Origin: Primulina eburnea
Lineage: Eukaryota > Streptophyta > Magnoliopsida > Lamiales > Gesneriaceae
DNA: 64,000 nt
NCBI RefSeq assembly: GCF_022965805.1
Contig: NW_027331414.1
Coordinates: 1-64,000 of the forward strand
Reading direction: 5' to 3'
The notes below the pieces were generated by a model. That model saw nothing but the letters and a program-made list of their open reading frames with translations. It was not told the origin of the DNA and did no database searches. Below are positions 34,487 through 44,071 of the stretch, one piece after another. The position numbers were made by a program, and so were the translations under genes. Each line of letters starts with the position of its first letter. The first letter of the stretch is position 1.

Positions 34487-35617
34487 TGCATACCCGACAA
34501 TGAAGTAAGTAATGTTATTAAATTTTTTCATTCTGAAGCATGTGGAGGTCATTTTTCATCCAATAAAACAGCTACAAAAATCTTACAATGTGGATTTTAT
34601 TGGCCGTCTTTATTCAAAGATACGCATTTATTTTGCAAATCTTGTGAAAATTGTCAGAAGATGGGATCAATTTCAAAACGAAACATGATGCCTTTAAATC
34701 CAATCATAATTATTGAAATATTTGATAGTTGGGGGATAGATTTTATGGGTCCATTTCCATTATCTTTTGGATATACGTACATTTTAGTCGCTGTTGATTA
34801 TGTTTCAAAATGGATTGAAACGATTGCATGTAGAACTAATGATCATAAAGTTGTTATAAAATTTTTAAAAGAAAATATTTTTAGTCGATTTGGAATTCCT
34901 AGGGCAATAATTAGTGATGGGGGAAGTCATTTTATAAATAAATCATTTTCTTCTTTATTAAGAAAATATGGCATTACACATAAAGTTTCTACCCCATATC
35001 ATCCTCAAAGTAATGGTCAAGTTGAACTTGCAAATAGAGAAATAAAACAAATTTTATAAAAAACAGTTAATCCAAATCGAAAAGATTGGTCTTTAAGATT
35101 AACTGATGCATTATGGGCATATAGAACTGCATTCAAAACATCATTAGGGATGTCATCATATAGGTTAGTTTTTGGTAAGCATTGGCATTTACCAGTTGAA
35201 CTTGAACATAAAGCTTATTGGGCAATTAAAGCATTTAATATTAATTTAGATGATGCATCTAAATTAAGAAAATTGCAAATAAATGAACTTGAAGAATTAA
35301 GAAATGATGCATATGAAAATTCAAAGATTTATAAAGATAAAACTAAAGTCTTTCATGATAAAAATATTATGAGAAAGTCATTTGAAATTGGACAAAAAGT
35401 TTTGCTTTATAATTCTCGTTTGCATTTATTTCCAGGTAAACTAAGATCGAGGTGGTCAGGACCATTTATAGTCAAATTTGTTTATCCTCATGGTGCTGTT
35501 GATATTGAAAATCCTAAAAATAATGACGTGTTTAAAGTTAATGGGCAAAGACTTAAGCCTTTTATAGAAAATGAAATTCTTAATGATGAGTTTATGCCTT
35601 TATATGATCCACAATAG
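34487..35617 (+). pseudogene. E3 integrase, with one further nonsense codon
   Basis: This continues the pol frame. The HHCC zinc region ([15 protein letters not shown], then CKSCENCQK) lies at 34520-34660. The catalytic core follows ([36 protein letters not shown]), and the C-terminal part ([35 protein letters not shown]) runs to the stop at 35617. A TAA at 35057-35059 splits it. Integrase joins element DNA to the chromosome. There is no chromodomain, as expected outside the chromoviruses. A splice-acceptor-like TTTTGTTTTGCAG ends at 35646, just after pol. Confidence 0.9.
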
Positions 35618-35733
35618 TTTTTTGATATTTTCATTTTGTTTTGCAGATTCTAGTTCATTTCCCGGTTAAGTGGCGGATAACGGTACTCCGTGACTGTTTA
35701 AGTCGGTTTCTTCAGTTTTCCCAAAATAATTGA

Positions 35734-35817
<84 letters not shown>
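35734..35817 (+). repeat. (AAT)n microsatellite directly before an ATG
   Basis: About 28 AAT units run without interruption into the ATG of the next ORF. They are in the same frame and preceded by a TGA at 35731, so the repeat acts as leader sequence, or as a poly-Asn extension only if a non-ATG start were used. Confidence 0.9.
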
Positions 35818-35818
<1 letters not shown>

Positions 35819-36348
35819 TGGATGCGTGTATTATGAATCTTCGTAAATATTTTGCTTGTTTACCTGATAATGCGTTGAAAAAAATTTATAAAGCTAGATG
35901 TGAGCGGCTAAGGTTGATGATGTCATATGGTATACCGGATGATATCCGTTTGATAATTGAAGCAAAAGTCCGATTGGTTGGGAAAGCAAGTGAATTAATA
36001 ATAAGACATATGCCAGGATTTGGTAAAAGCACATATGCCAAAAAGCGAAGAGCTAAACGTATAGGTGGATGTTATAAATGTGCAAGGTGGACTTGTAATG
36101 GGAAATGCAAAAATGTTGGAATGACATCAATGAATAGAGAAGATAAAATTTTATTCATTAAAAATGGTCTGAGTAAAGAGCCTTTGGATAATTTTCTAGA
36201 GGTTCTTGATACGCATTCTAGTGGGTACGTGCAAAATGAACTTCTTAAACTATGGTGGCAATTTCAACAGGAGGAATATCAATATGGACGGTGGAATCAG
36301 CCTTACAAAGATCCTACTGTAGTAACGCATGTCTATTTAGATAAGTAA
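35818..36348 (+). CDS. Basic zinc-finger protein, similar in layout to flexivirus cysteine-rich proteins
   Basis: An intact 176-codon ORF with an ATG start and no retrotransposon domain. The first 65 residues look helical and basic. Residues 73-81 form an Arg/Lys-rich stretch (YAKKRRAKR), a likely nuclear or nucleolar signal and RNA-binding patch. It is followed at once by a four-Cys finger C85-X2-C88-X4-C93-X3-C97, then VGMTSMNREDKILFIKNGL. A basic patch abutting a Cys finger, followed by a short segment ending in FI.NG, is the layout of the cysteine-rich nucleic-acid-binding proteins of carla-like flexiviruses (Pfam Viral_NABP). I judge this by pattern, not by alignment. The C-terminal 60 residues (LLKLWWQFQQEEYQYGRW) match nothing I know. 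It lies 200 bp after pol and 303 bp before LOG, all on one strand. Confidence 0.7.
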
Positions 36349-36651
36349 ATATATATATACAATCTCGTCTTGGGAATCTGACGTTAAAAGACCCTGTTTG
36401 CCAATTTATAAGAAAATTGGATGGGAAGCATATCCTCGACTCATAGAAGGCGTTGAAGCCGTTACTGAACGTAAAATCAGAGGAAGATGTGAGCCACAAT
36501 CACAACTACGCTGTATATATTTGTTTTAATTTTGTCATTTTTATTTTCTTTTAATAATAATAATTTCCTGTTCAAATATTGACTTTTGGCATGTTACGCT
36601 TATAAATTCATATGCTGTGATCTAACAATTACAGAAAACATATTTCTCAAC
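36349..36651 (+). other. Spacer between zinc-finger ORF and LOG, with a relic frame
   Basis: A short (TA)n lies at 36349-36359. From about 36346 to 36529 an open frame without ATG reads KKIGWEAYPRLIEGVEAV..., protein-like in composition and one base out of phase with the preceding ORF. It may be a broken C-terminal extension or a third cargo remnant. A T-rich stretch and an acceptor-like TCTAACAATTACAG ending at 36634 precede the LOG start codon. Confidence 0.4.
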
Positions 36652-37281
36652 ATGTCAACGTCCACGGTAAGTAAAATCAAAAATATTTGTGTATTTTGTG
36701 GATCTAGTGCAGGAAAAGATTCAATTTATGAAGAAGTAGCAGAAAAGCTTGGAATAGCACTTGCTAAAAACAAGATTCATTTGGTGTATGGTGGTGGTGA
36801 AGTTGGCCTCATGGGAAAAGTTGCAAAAGCTGCGCATGCAGGTGGAAGTGAAGTCTTAGGCATTATTCCGATTACCTTAGCCAATCTTACAGGACCAACA
36901 ATAGGAGAAGAAATGAAAGTGGACAACATGTATGAAAGAATTACTCAAATGATTGAACATTCTGATGCTTTCATTGCTTTACCAGGAGGTTTCGGTACTT
37001 TGGAAGAAATATTTCATACTGTTTGTTGGGCACAATTAAATATCCCCAATAAGCCAATTGGTTTGTTAAATGTTAACAATTATTATGATAAATTGTTATC
37101 GTTTCTTGATGATGTTGTGGAACAGGGATTTATTTCATTAGCTTCGCGAAGGATGTTAGTTTCTGCTACAAGTGAAGGTGAACTTATTGATTTACTGCAA
37201 GGATTTAGTCATGAACCAGATCCATTCTTATCTCAACTTAATTGGCCAACATCCAAGAGTAAGAAAAGAAAATTCGTGTGA
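36652..37281 (+). CDS. LOG: LOG: cytokinin riboside 5'-monophosphate phosphoribohydrolase (captured, intronless)
   Basis: Intact 209-aa ORF from ATG (MSTSTVSKIKNICVFCGSS). LOG enzymes cleave the ribose phosphate from cytokinin nucleotides and release the active free base in one step, in cytosol and nucleus. Diagnostic features are the FCGSS start (15-19), YGGGEVGLMG (46-55; plant LOGs usually have S-I where E-V stands), IPITL (72-76), EMKVDNMYERI (87-97), and the family signature PGGFGTLEE (111-119) with its catalytic Glu. WAQLNIPNKPIGLLNV and GFIS follow. Length matches plant LOGs (about 200-230 aa). In the usual M-H-x-R-K motif, Arg96 is kept, but His is Tyr94 and Lys is Ile97. The tail ends in basic SKSKKRKFV. 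Plant LOG genes normally have several introns and this copy has none, pointing to capture via RNA. It lies inside E3, after pol, in sense. An in-frame upstream extension lacks an ATG. Confidence 0.93.
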   Translation: MSTSTVSKIKNICVFCGSSAGKDSIYEEVAEKLGIALAKNKIHLVYGGGEVGLMGKVAKAAHAGGSEVLGIIPITLANLTGPTIGEEMKVDNMYERITQMIEHSDAFIALPGGFGTLEEIFHTVCWAQLNIPNKPIGLLNVNNYYDKLLSFLDDVVEQGFISLASRRMLVSATSEGELIDLLQGFSHEPDPFLSQLNWPTSKSKKRKFV

Positions 37282-38084
37282 TGCTAAACTTGCGATTCAA
37301 CGGTATGTTTTTAATGTTTTTTTTTTCAAGGTATGAATAATTTCTTCTTCTTCTTCTTATTCTCTTCTTAGTTTTTTTTTTTATATAAAAATAAAAATAT
37401 GTAGTAATAATAATAATACTTTTTAGTTCAATGTCGAGTAAGGTGTCAGTAAAATGCACCTGAGACGCATTAGTTAATAATTATCGGAAAATCACAATAC
37501 ACTAGATTTTAATATTCATTATATTCAAATTACAGACTACAAGAAAAATTAGTTTTCATATGTACCAATTTATATACATATATATTTTGATCAATTAATA
37601 TAAAATATATAATAGATGTGTTTATTTATTTACATATATGTATATATTTGTGTGTGTGTTTTCAAATAAAATAATTTCTAAAATTTTTATAAGAATATAG
37701 TTAAAAGATATGATTTGTATGATTGTTAACATGTATAATTGAAAGAATTTTTTGTAAAAGTATAATATATACTCACACATCTTTTGTGAGTAAGTGGTGA
37801 GAAATGAGAAAACAATTAATAAACTTTTATTGATTATTAAAAAATGGTTAATTACAAGAATATAATTCCCCTAAAAAAAATATTTATTGAAAAAAAAGAA
37901 AAGATGTAAATAAATAACGGACTGCAAAATATTTTATTCATTGTAATATTTGTTTTTTTTCAAGATTTGATTGATGTACTATCAATGTGTTCTTAATAAA
38001 AAAAAACAAAAAAACAAAAAAAACAAACAAACAAAAAGATTTGTTTGTGCTAGATAAGTTTCAAAGATAGTCGAATGTATCTGT

Positions 38085-38172
<88 letters not shown>

Positions 38173-38778
38173 TGGTAAAATGTTTGGATAAAAAAAAAAG
38201 TTTATGTTATTGTAAAATTTTGCAGTCACGTTATAAAAAAAAAATAAAAAAAAAGATAAAAAAAGAAAAAAAAAGAAAAGAGAGGGGATTTTATTCTTTG
38301 TAAATTTTCCTATTTTGTTTTCAATATTAGTTTATTTAATTGTCTGCTTTAATACTTAGCCTTTTTCAATGAGAGTTAATATTCATTCCAACTCCATGAG
38401 TGAAAACTAGCTATTCATAAAATATTTTGACCTGAAAGAATATATGGAGTTGAGGCTTTTACAAAAATATTCTTGATATTGTACATGTTATGGTGGGTGG
38501 CGTGAATTATCTTTTTGACTATATTATTATAAATAAATTTAGAAATTTATTAATCATATATATTGTTATTTTATATATTATGTGAAAATAAGAATAAAAA
38601 CACATCAAATTATATATTATTATATTAAATGAAAAGTATATATATATATATATATATAAATCGGTATATGAGTTTGTTTTTAAAATGAATATGTTTGTAT
38701 TTGAATATATAAAAGGAATAAAGAATCTAGGTTGTGATTTTCCGATAAATTTTATTACTAAGGGACTAGTAATAAGAT
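37282..38778 (+). other. E3 3' non-coding region, AT-rich with microsatellites
   Basis: No gene is seen between LOG and the 3' LTR. It holds a TTC run near 37341-37370, A-rich runs near 37870-38030 and 38236-38285, and a long (TA)n at about 38091-38169. A GAGAGGGGATT purine patch at 38280-38290 could be a central polypurine tract, but this is uncertain. Confidence 0.6.
38091..38169. repeat. (TA)n microsatellite in E3
   Basis: About 78 bp of nearly pure TA repeat, with one TTTA interruption. Confidence 0.9.
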
Positions 38779-38790
38779 AGTGTGGGGGTG
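38779..38790 (+). other. E3 polypurine tract
   Basis: AGTGTGGGGGTG directly precedes the 3' LTR start TGATGAAAC. It is a short purine-rich primer for plus-strand synthesis, interrupted by T. Confidence 0.7.
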
Positions 38791-40455
38791 TGATGAAACT
38801 TAAAATTAATAATTTATTATATGTTAAAACCTGTATTTTAAAATTTTAAGTTTCACTAAAATTATAAATTATGTTATTTTAGTATTGTTTGTTTATATTT
38901 AAATGTCTTACTAAATTTGTTTTATTTTCAGGTTTTTTTACGTGTTGGTAAAATAATGATAACTCAAGCTAGAAAATTCAAACGGAGGTGACTCTAACAT
39001 GGTTGGAATCCTTGAGAAGTTATCTACAACTTTGCAGAAGACATGATTGCCTAAAAAGCTCATTAAGATGATCAAATTGTGCAAAGATCAAAATGAGGAC
39101 ACATTTACTTTTATTATGACCATCATTTAGTAAAAAATTCATAACTATTTCAATATTTATCCAAATGAGGTGAATCAAGTGGCCAAACTCATCTACACAA
39201 AATTCCCCACATGTTTGTGGCCTTAATCAGAGTCAAAGTGGTGAGAAAAGTCGTGGAACAAGGCATTGAAAGAAGGGACATGGAATTGGAGTTGAGGAGA
39301 CAAAGAATACTATTACAACTACATGGCATTAATAGAATTTTGACCCTTTCTCTCATTTGGCCTATAAATAGAGGCCTTGTGCTAGCTTGAGAATCATTCT
39401 ATCTCATTGTAAAATATAGTGTGAGTGTGTATCAAAGTTCTAAGTTCCAATATATTTTCTTTCATTTTCTCAACTATGAGTGATATTTTAGTGTTGATTA
39501 AAAGTAAATTCATGGCAAGCTAAATCTATTATGTCAAGGTGAAGAGGATGCATTCTTGGTGAAGTAAGATTGTTTATATTTTGTATATTCTTTCTTTATT
39601 TCTTTTCATTTAGCTAACTTATTTTCATTGTAGGTATAAAAATGAATTATTTCTTTTTATCAATTTACATCAAAAGCTTGATACCATTGAAGTGGTTATA
39701 TTGATTTGTTGTTTATTTTTGATACAATAAATATTTCATCACTTATTATTATATATATATATAGATATATATATTTATATAATAATATCATAATATTTCA
39801 TTTAGACGATAGCGTGGCTCTGCCGGTTGTTTTAAATGAAATATTATGATTTAATACTAATATCTAACAATCTAACATTTACTTTATCGCAACTAACTTT
39901 TATTTTTCGCATCTAACTTTTTCTTTCTCGCAACTAACTTTTACTTTTCCGCAACTAACATTTACTTTATCGCAACTAACTTTTACTTTACTGCAATTAA
40001 CTTATTAAATCAATATATTTCATTTAGGCAATAGCGTGGCTCTGCCGGTTGTTCTAAATGAAATATAATGATTTAATCTAACATTTACTTTATGCAATTA
40101 TTTATTTATATAGTTATAATATAATCATAGGTACCATATATAAAATATCGGTTAATTCGATATTTTCTATAGTGGGAACTATATTATATTATGTATGTGT
40201 TTAATTTTCTTGGAACTATTATTTATGGTTGTTTCTTTTGTTTTACTTTTAGTTAAACAATATTATATAAAACAAGAATAAATCCTCAAGCCTTGACAAA
40301 ATTTATAATTTGTAAACTTCATTCTTGCATTTGGTAATCTATAAATTAATAAATTTAAACTAAAAATAACCTCTCTGTGGATCGATCTCGTACTTACGAA
40401 ATATATTACTTGCAGACAACCTACACTTGGGCGAATTATTATTTAAGTAGTAGCA
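38791..40455 (+). repeat. E3 3' LTR
   Basis: 1665 bp, differing from the 5' LTR by about 13 substitutions, a T-run indel, a 4-bp TA indel near 39760 and an insertion near 40115. It ends AGTAGTAGCA and is followed by the duplication TTCCG and E1 integrase sequence. Confidence 0.93.
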
Positions 40456-40736
40456 TTCCGCCTGCATTATCAAGTGTTCATGATGTTTTTCATGTGTCTA
40501 TGTTAAGGAAATATCATCTGGATCCTTCTCATGTACTTCCACCTGACGAGGTTGAGTTAGATCAGACTTTGAGCTATATTGAGAGACAGATTCAAATTTT
40601 CGACAGAAAAGATAAGCAAATCAGAAATAAATTGATACCGTTAATTAAATTACAGTGGGATAGACATGGTGTCGAGGAGGCAACTTGGGAATTAGAAGAC
40701 AAAATGAGACAAAAATATCCAGAGTTATTCAAATGA
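40456..40736 (+). pseudogene. E1 integrase end and chromodomain
   Basis: Reading resumes with PALSSVHDVFHVSMLRKYH, the conserved segment at the end of chromovirus integrase. A chromodomain follows at about 40600-40730 (LIKLQWDRHGVEEATWELEDKM as its core), ending KYPELFK before TGA. Chromodomains tether integration to marked chromatin. The domain looks complete, but it is cut off from the rest of pol by E3. Confidence 0.9.
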
Positions 40737-40843
40737 AGTATGCTTCTATTGTCGGTCTTATTTTTAATATTGTTCATTATATCGTAGACTTGAAATTGAT
40801 GATTTGATTTCGAGGAAGAAATCTATTTTTAGAGAGGAGGAAT

Positions 40844-42847
40844 TGTAATGCCCGAATTTAAAAAAAAAAAAATGGAAAAAAAAAGTTACTATTCACGGGT
40901 ACTATTCACGGGTACTGTTCATGGGTACTATTCAAGCGCTGCGGCGCTAGAAAGTAGCGCCTAGGCGCTGCAGCTACGGCAATTTTGGCGCCGCGGCGCT
41001 AGAAAGTAGCGCTGAGGCGCTAAAAACACGAAAAATCAATATCTAAGTCAACTTTCACCTCCTCCAATCATTTCTCCTCCACCGAAACCCTCTTCCTTCC
41101 ATTTTCTACATTTATTTCTTCAATCTATGGGAGATTTGTTCAAGAAAATTTTGAAATGAAGTTAGATTTGTGATCCTCTCGCCACGGGCTTCACTAGGAT
41201 GTAAGTATTTCCAATTTTTATTCAAGTCTGGAAATGGGTTGAAGTTTAGAATTGATATTTGAGTTGATATTTGAGATATTGAGATGTTGGAGATGTTGTA
41301 TTTGTGTTGGTTTGAATTTAAAATGGATATGAGAATGGTTTCTTGTTTATGTACGAAGAACAATTTCAACGCCTTCTGTATTTCGTGTTTATGGGACATT
41401 TGTGTTTGGATTTTCGAGTTATGTTCTTCATCAAACTTGTAGATAATCGAGTTCAATTCTATGAAGAATTGAAAGAGATATGCTATATTTACTAAATCTG
41501 GTCTAGAATCCCAAGTTTGTGTCCATGGCTTTTGTTTATTCGAATTCTGGTATTAATCGGTTGGGATTATGAATTTGGAGTTCCAAACAAAGTTATAGAA
41601 CATTGTCTTGTTTTCGAAATGATATAAGATAGTCTTGATTCCATTGAGTATTGAGGGAGTTATGCTCCAAATACTAAATGGTGCCAGATTTGTACTGATG
41701 CAGAATTTCGAAAATTATGTGGTATGTTTCAGATTATGAACGACTGGGTAAATGACTTTATTTGACAAAAATTAATGAAGAAGAATTGTTGGGATTTGAG
41801 TTTTCTTGCATATCCAATTGACGGATCTTGATTTGAAGCCGTATTGAATTAATTATGAATTTTGTACAGAAACTGCTTTGTTTTGATAAATTATCCGAGT
41901 TCTTGAGTTATAGTAGACTTCAGAGGTTCAAGACTTCTCACCTACACATTTCGATCTTCTTTTGATAATATTTGAAAGGTATGTTACGGTCGGTAACATA
42001 CGAGGTAAAAGTATCATTTTTATTTTAAATTGAAAATTCGATGGCTTGATGAATTATTTGTGATTTGTTGATGATTGATCTTTTGAGATGAGCTTATTAT
42101 GATATTGACTTGATGAGATTGAAATGCATCATTGCATTGCATATTGAGCCACTTTTGATTCAGATTTGATATGGCGGAGGTCGCCTTGATTTATTGATTT
42201 GTTGGAAGTATGGGGCTATAGTTCAGTTGGCATAGTGTATGCGGAGGTCGCTGCTATGGCCTGAACACTCTCTATAGGCGCACCATAGTCTTGAGATTGT
42301 AAAACACAACACACCACCTCGAGCGGATGAGTCGGTGGATGTTGTTGGGGGATTCTCTTCCCTTGGGTACCCTATGACCAGATGATTAACTTGATCTTGA
42401 TTTTTATTAGCCCACAGCTTCTGATCATGCATTGCATTATATTGCATCTTTATGAATTTATATGAACTATTTGAAATTTTAATTCTCATATGTTATTGAT
42501 TGTATCATACTGGGTTTATACTCACCGGCATGTCCGGTACCTCTTGTTTTCATGTGCTTGATGGTAAGTGAGGCGAGGTTTGGGATGCCAGAGTCCAGTT
42601 CCAGGCGAGGAGATACGAGTTAGAGTTGGATTCTCGGGTCTTAGAAGCTATGTGATGATGTTTGGATTTATTTGGTTCACTACTTTATTTTGGCATGTTA
42701 AAATTTATATTTCAAACATTTGTAAACTTTAAATTATTTTGACGATATTTATGTCAGTTTGTGAGCCACAAATTATGTATTTACTAAATCATTTGGTTTG
42801 TTACAATTATAATTATTGGTATTACATGTTGGACCCGGGGCCCCGCA
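40844..42847 (+). repeat. E1 3' LTR
   Basis: It starts TGTAATGCCCGAATTT after a polypurine tract AGAGAGGAGGAAT (40831-40843) and ends GGGGCCCCGCA, followed by the GTTTT duplication. A short tandem (GGGTACTATTCAC units, 40893-40940) precedes the GCGCT palindrome cluster. It lacks 25 bp present in the 5' LTR near 14980. Confidence 0.92.
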
Positions 42848-42949
42848 GTTTTTATTCTGGAATTTCAAATGTGGTTAGAAATAATTAATTCAACACGATT
42901 TAAATAATTATATTCATACGATTGAGAAACCTTGGCTCTGATTCCACTA
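42848..42949 (-). other. E0 leader with primer binding site
   Basis: On the minus strand this holds TGGAATCAGAGCC (42934-42946), a tRNA-iMet primer site with one change, directly after the E0 5' LTR end. It marks 42950 as the inner edge of that LTR and shows that E0 reads leftwards, towards the gag-pol remnants at 12110-7438. Confidence 0.8.
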
Positions 42950-43593
42950 TTGGAGTACCGAATTGTCATACCCAAGGTGCAGCGAAAGTTTTAAAATTTT
43001 GTTTCGACGTTCGAAACTCTCCTTGGGCGTCGTGTGAAATAAACATCCATAGGGTATTTAGATTATTACCTTTGCATATAAAACGCTGGCTCCAAACTAT
43101 TCTGAATTTTGAGCGGAGTTAGTCTTTCTTGTAAATCCCTTCGAACATATATTCCTTTTCTTGGTCTTCTAATTAAGTTCACGATCAAAATATATGTCCC
43201 TTGTTTGGATTGCACTAGTAATCACAAACAATTTTGCGTTGAGACTATGTTGTCCAAAATTCTAAAATCCAAAGGCAATGCAGATGCGGCGAGACAATGG
43301 TACGAGGAAGTGTACGGCCGAAAAAATTCTTTAAAGGAATTGTGGTGGTCGAATTTTGGGAGGAGAGGAGAGTAGGGAATATTAATTCAAAAACCCTAGT
43401 TTGCTAAAATTGTATCTCTTTCCGTATGACCCTCATATCATATTTATAAAGATTGATTCTTGATCTCATCCGAAATCTCTCTTAAATTAGTATTATTTAT
43501 TTCCATTATTATTAAATTCTAATTTGATAATAACATGTATTAAATCAACTATGGATAATGTATGATATAATCATGTATTAAATCAACCATTGA
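42950..43593 (-). repeat. E0 5' LTR, inner part (before E4)
   Basis: Parallel to about 5027-5640 of the E0 3' LTR: TTGGAGTA.CGAATT, CCCAAGG, AAAGTTTTAAAATTTTG and AATAAACATC occur in order. E4 interrupts it, with the target duplication ATTGA at 43589-43593. Confidence 0.85.
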
Positions 43594-44005
43594 TGTAATG
43601 CCCGAGAACTAATCACTGTTAATTAACGATTATTGAGTTATAATTCAAAGTGATTATAAAAGAATTAACTGAGACACGATTGGAAATAACGTGTGAAAAG
43701 ATGTATGTGCGAGGATGAACTCTCGCGCATATGCGCGACCCAGCCAGGCGCATATGCGCGAGATGTCCAGAGAACCTCGCGCATATGCGCGACATGAATC
43801 TGCGCATATGCGTGAGGGTACCCGAGACTTGGCAAATTTGAGCAATGGCCTCGCGCATATGCGCCGAATAAGGGCACGCATATGCGCGAGCTGCCGTGTA
43901 GATACGCGCCAAGGCATATCGCCTCGCACATATGCGCCGAGAAGGGTTGCGTATATGCGCGAGACGTGTTGCATGTAGGATGAGCCATTTGCTTTACATG
44001 CGTGA

Positions 44006-44071
<66 letters not shown>

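Larger units (their letters stand above)
28576..40455 (+). mobile_element. E3: Athila/Tat-like Ty3 element with captured LOG and zinc-finger genes
   Basis: LTRs at 28576-30226 and 38791-40455 and a perfect TTCCG duplication (28571-28575, 40456-40460) define this 11.9-kb element, inserted in E1's integrase. It is primed by tRNA-Asp, not tRNA-Met, and its polyprotein (DLGASVNLLP protease, GYSGYYQI and FMDD in RT) places it in the OTA (Athila/Tat) branch. I count about 13 substitutions and three indels between the LTRs (about 0.8%). Between pol and the 3' LTR lie two intact foreign ORFs, a zinc-finger protein (35818-36348) and a LOG enzyme (36652-37281). Gag-pol has one frameshift and two nonsense codons, so this copy cannot move alone. 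Confidence 0.93.
14390..42847 (+). mobile_element. E1: chromovirus (Ty3/gypsy), host of E2 and E3
   Basis: This is a complete LTR retrotransposon with a perfect 5-bp target duplication GTTTT (14385-14389 and 42848-42852). It has LTRs of 2021 and 2004 bp, a tRNA-iMet primer site, gag, protease, RT, RNase H, integrase and a C-terminal chromodomain, then a polypurine tract. Two later insertions split its pol: E2 at codon-level position 18627/26262 and E3 at 28575/40456. Removing both leaves about 8.9 kb. The LTRs differ by roughly 3-4% by eye plus a 25-bp indel, making E1 older than E2 and E3, as nesting demands. LTR length and chromodomain suggest the Tekay/Del lineage. Confidence 0.92.

Noticed and set aside
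36314..36499. Minus-strand frame across the zinc-finger/LOG spacer
   Set aside because: Short, antisense to the cargo region, and without any recognisable feature.
36586..36651. An N-terminally extended LOG starting at 36586
   Set aside because: The extension begins with TTG, not ATG, and the family similarity starts after the ATG at 36652.
43619..43988. Overlapping frames with repeated RAYA/RICA strings, also at 50432-50801; the spaced palindromes look CRISPR-like at first sight
   Set aside because: The peptides are translations of the GCGCATATGCGC palindromes in several frames. Spacers are irregular, no cas genes exist, the genome is a plant's, and the array is duplicated in both LTRs.
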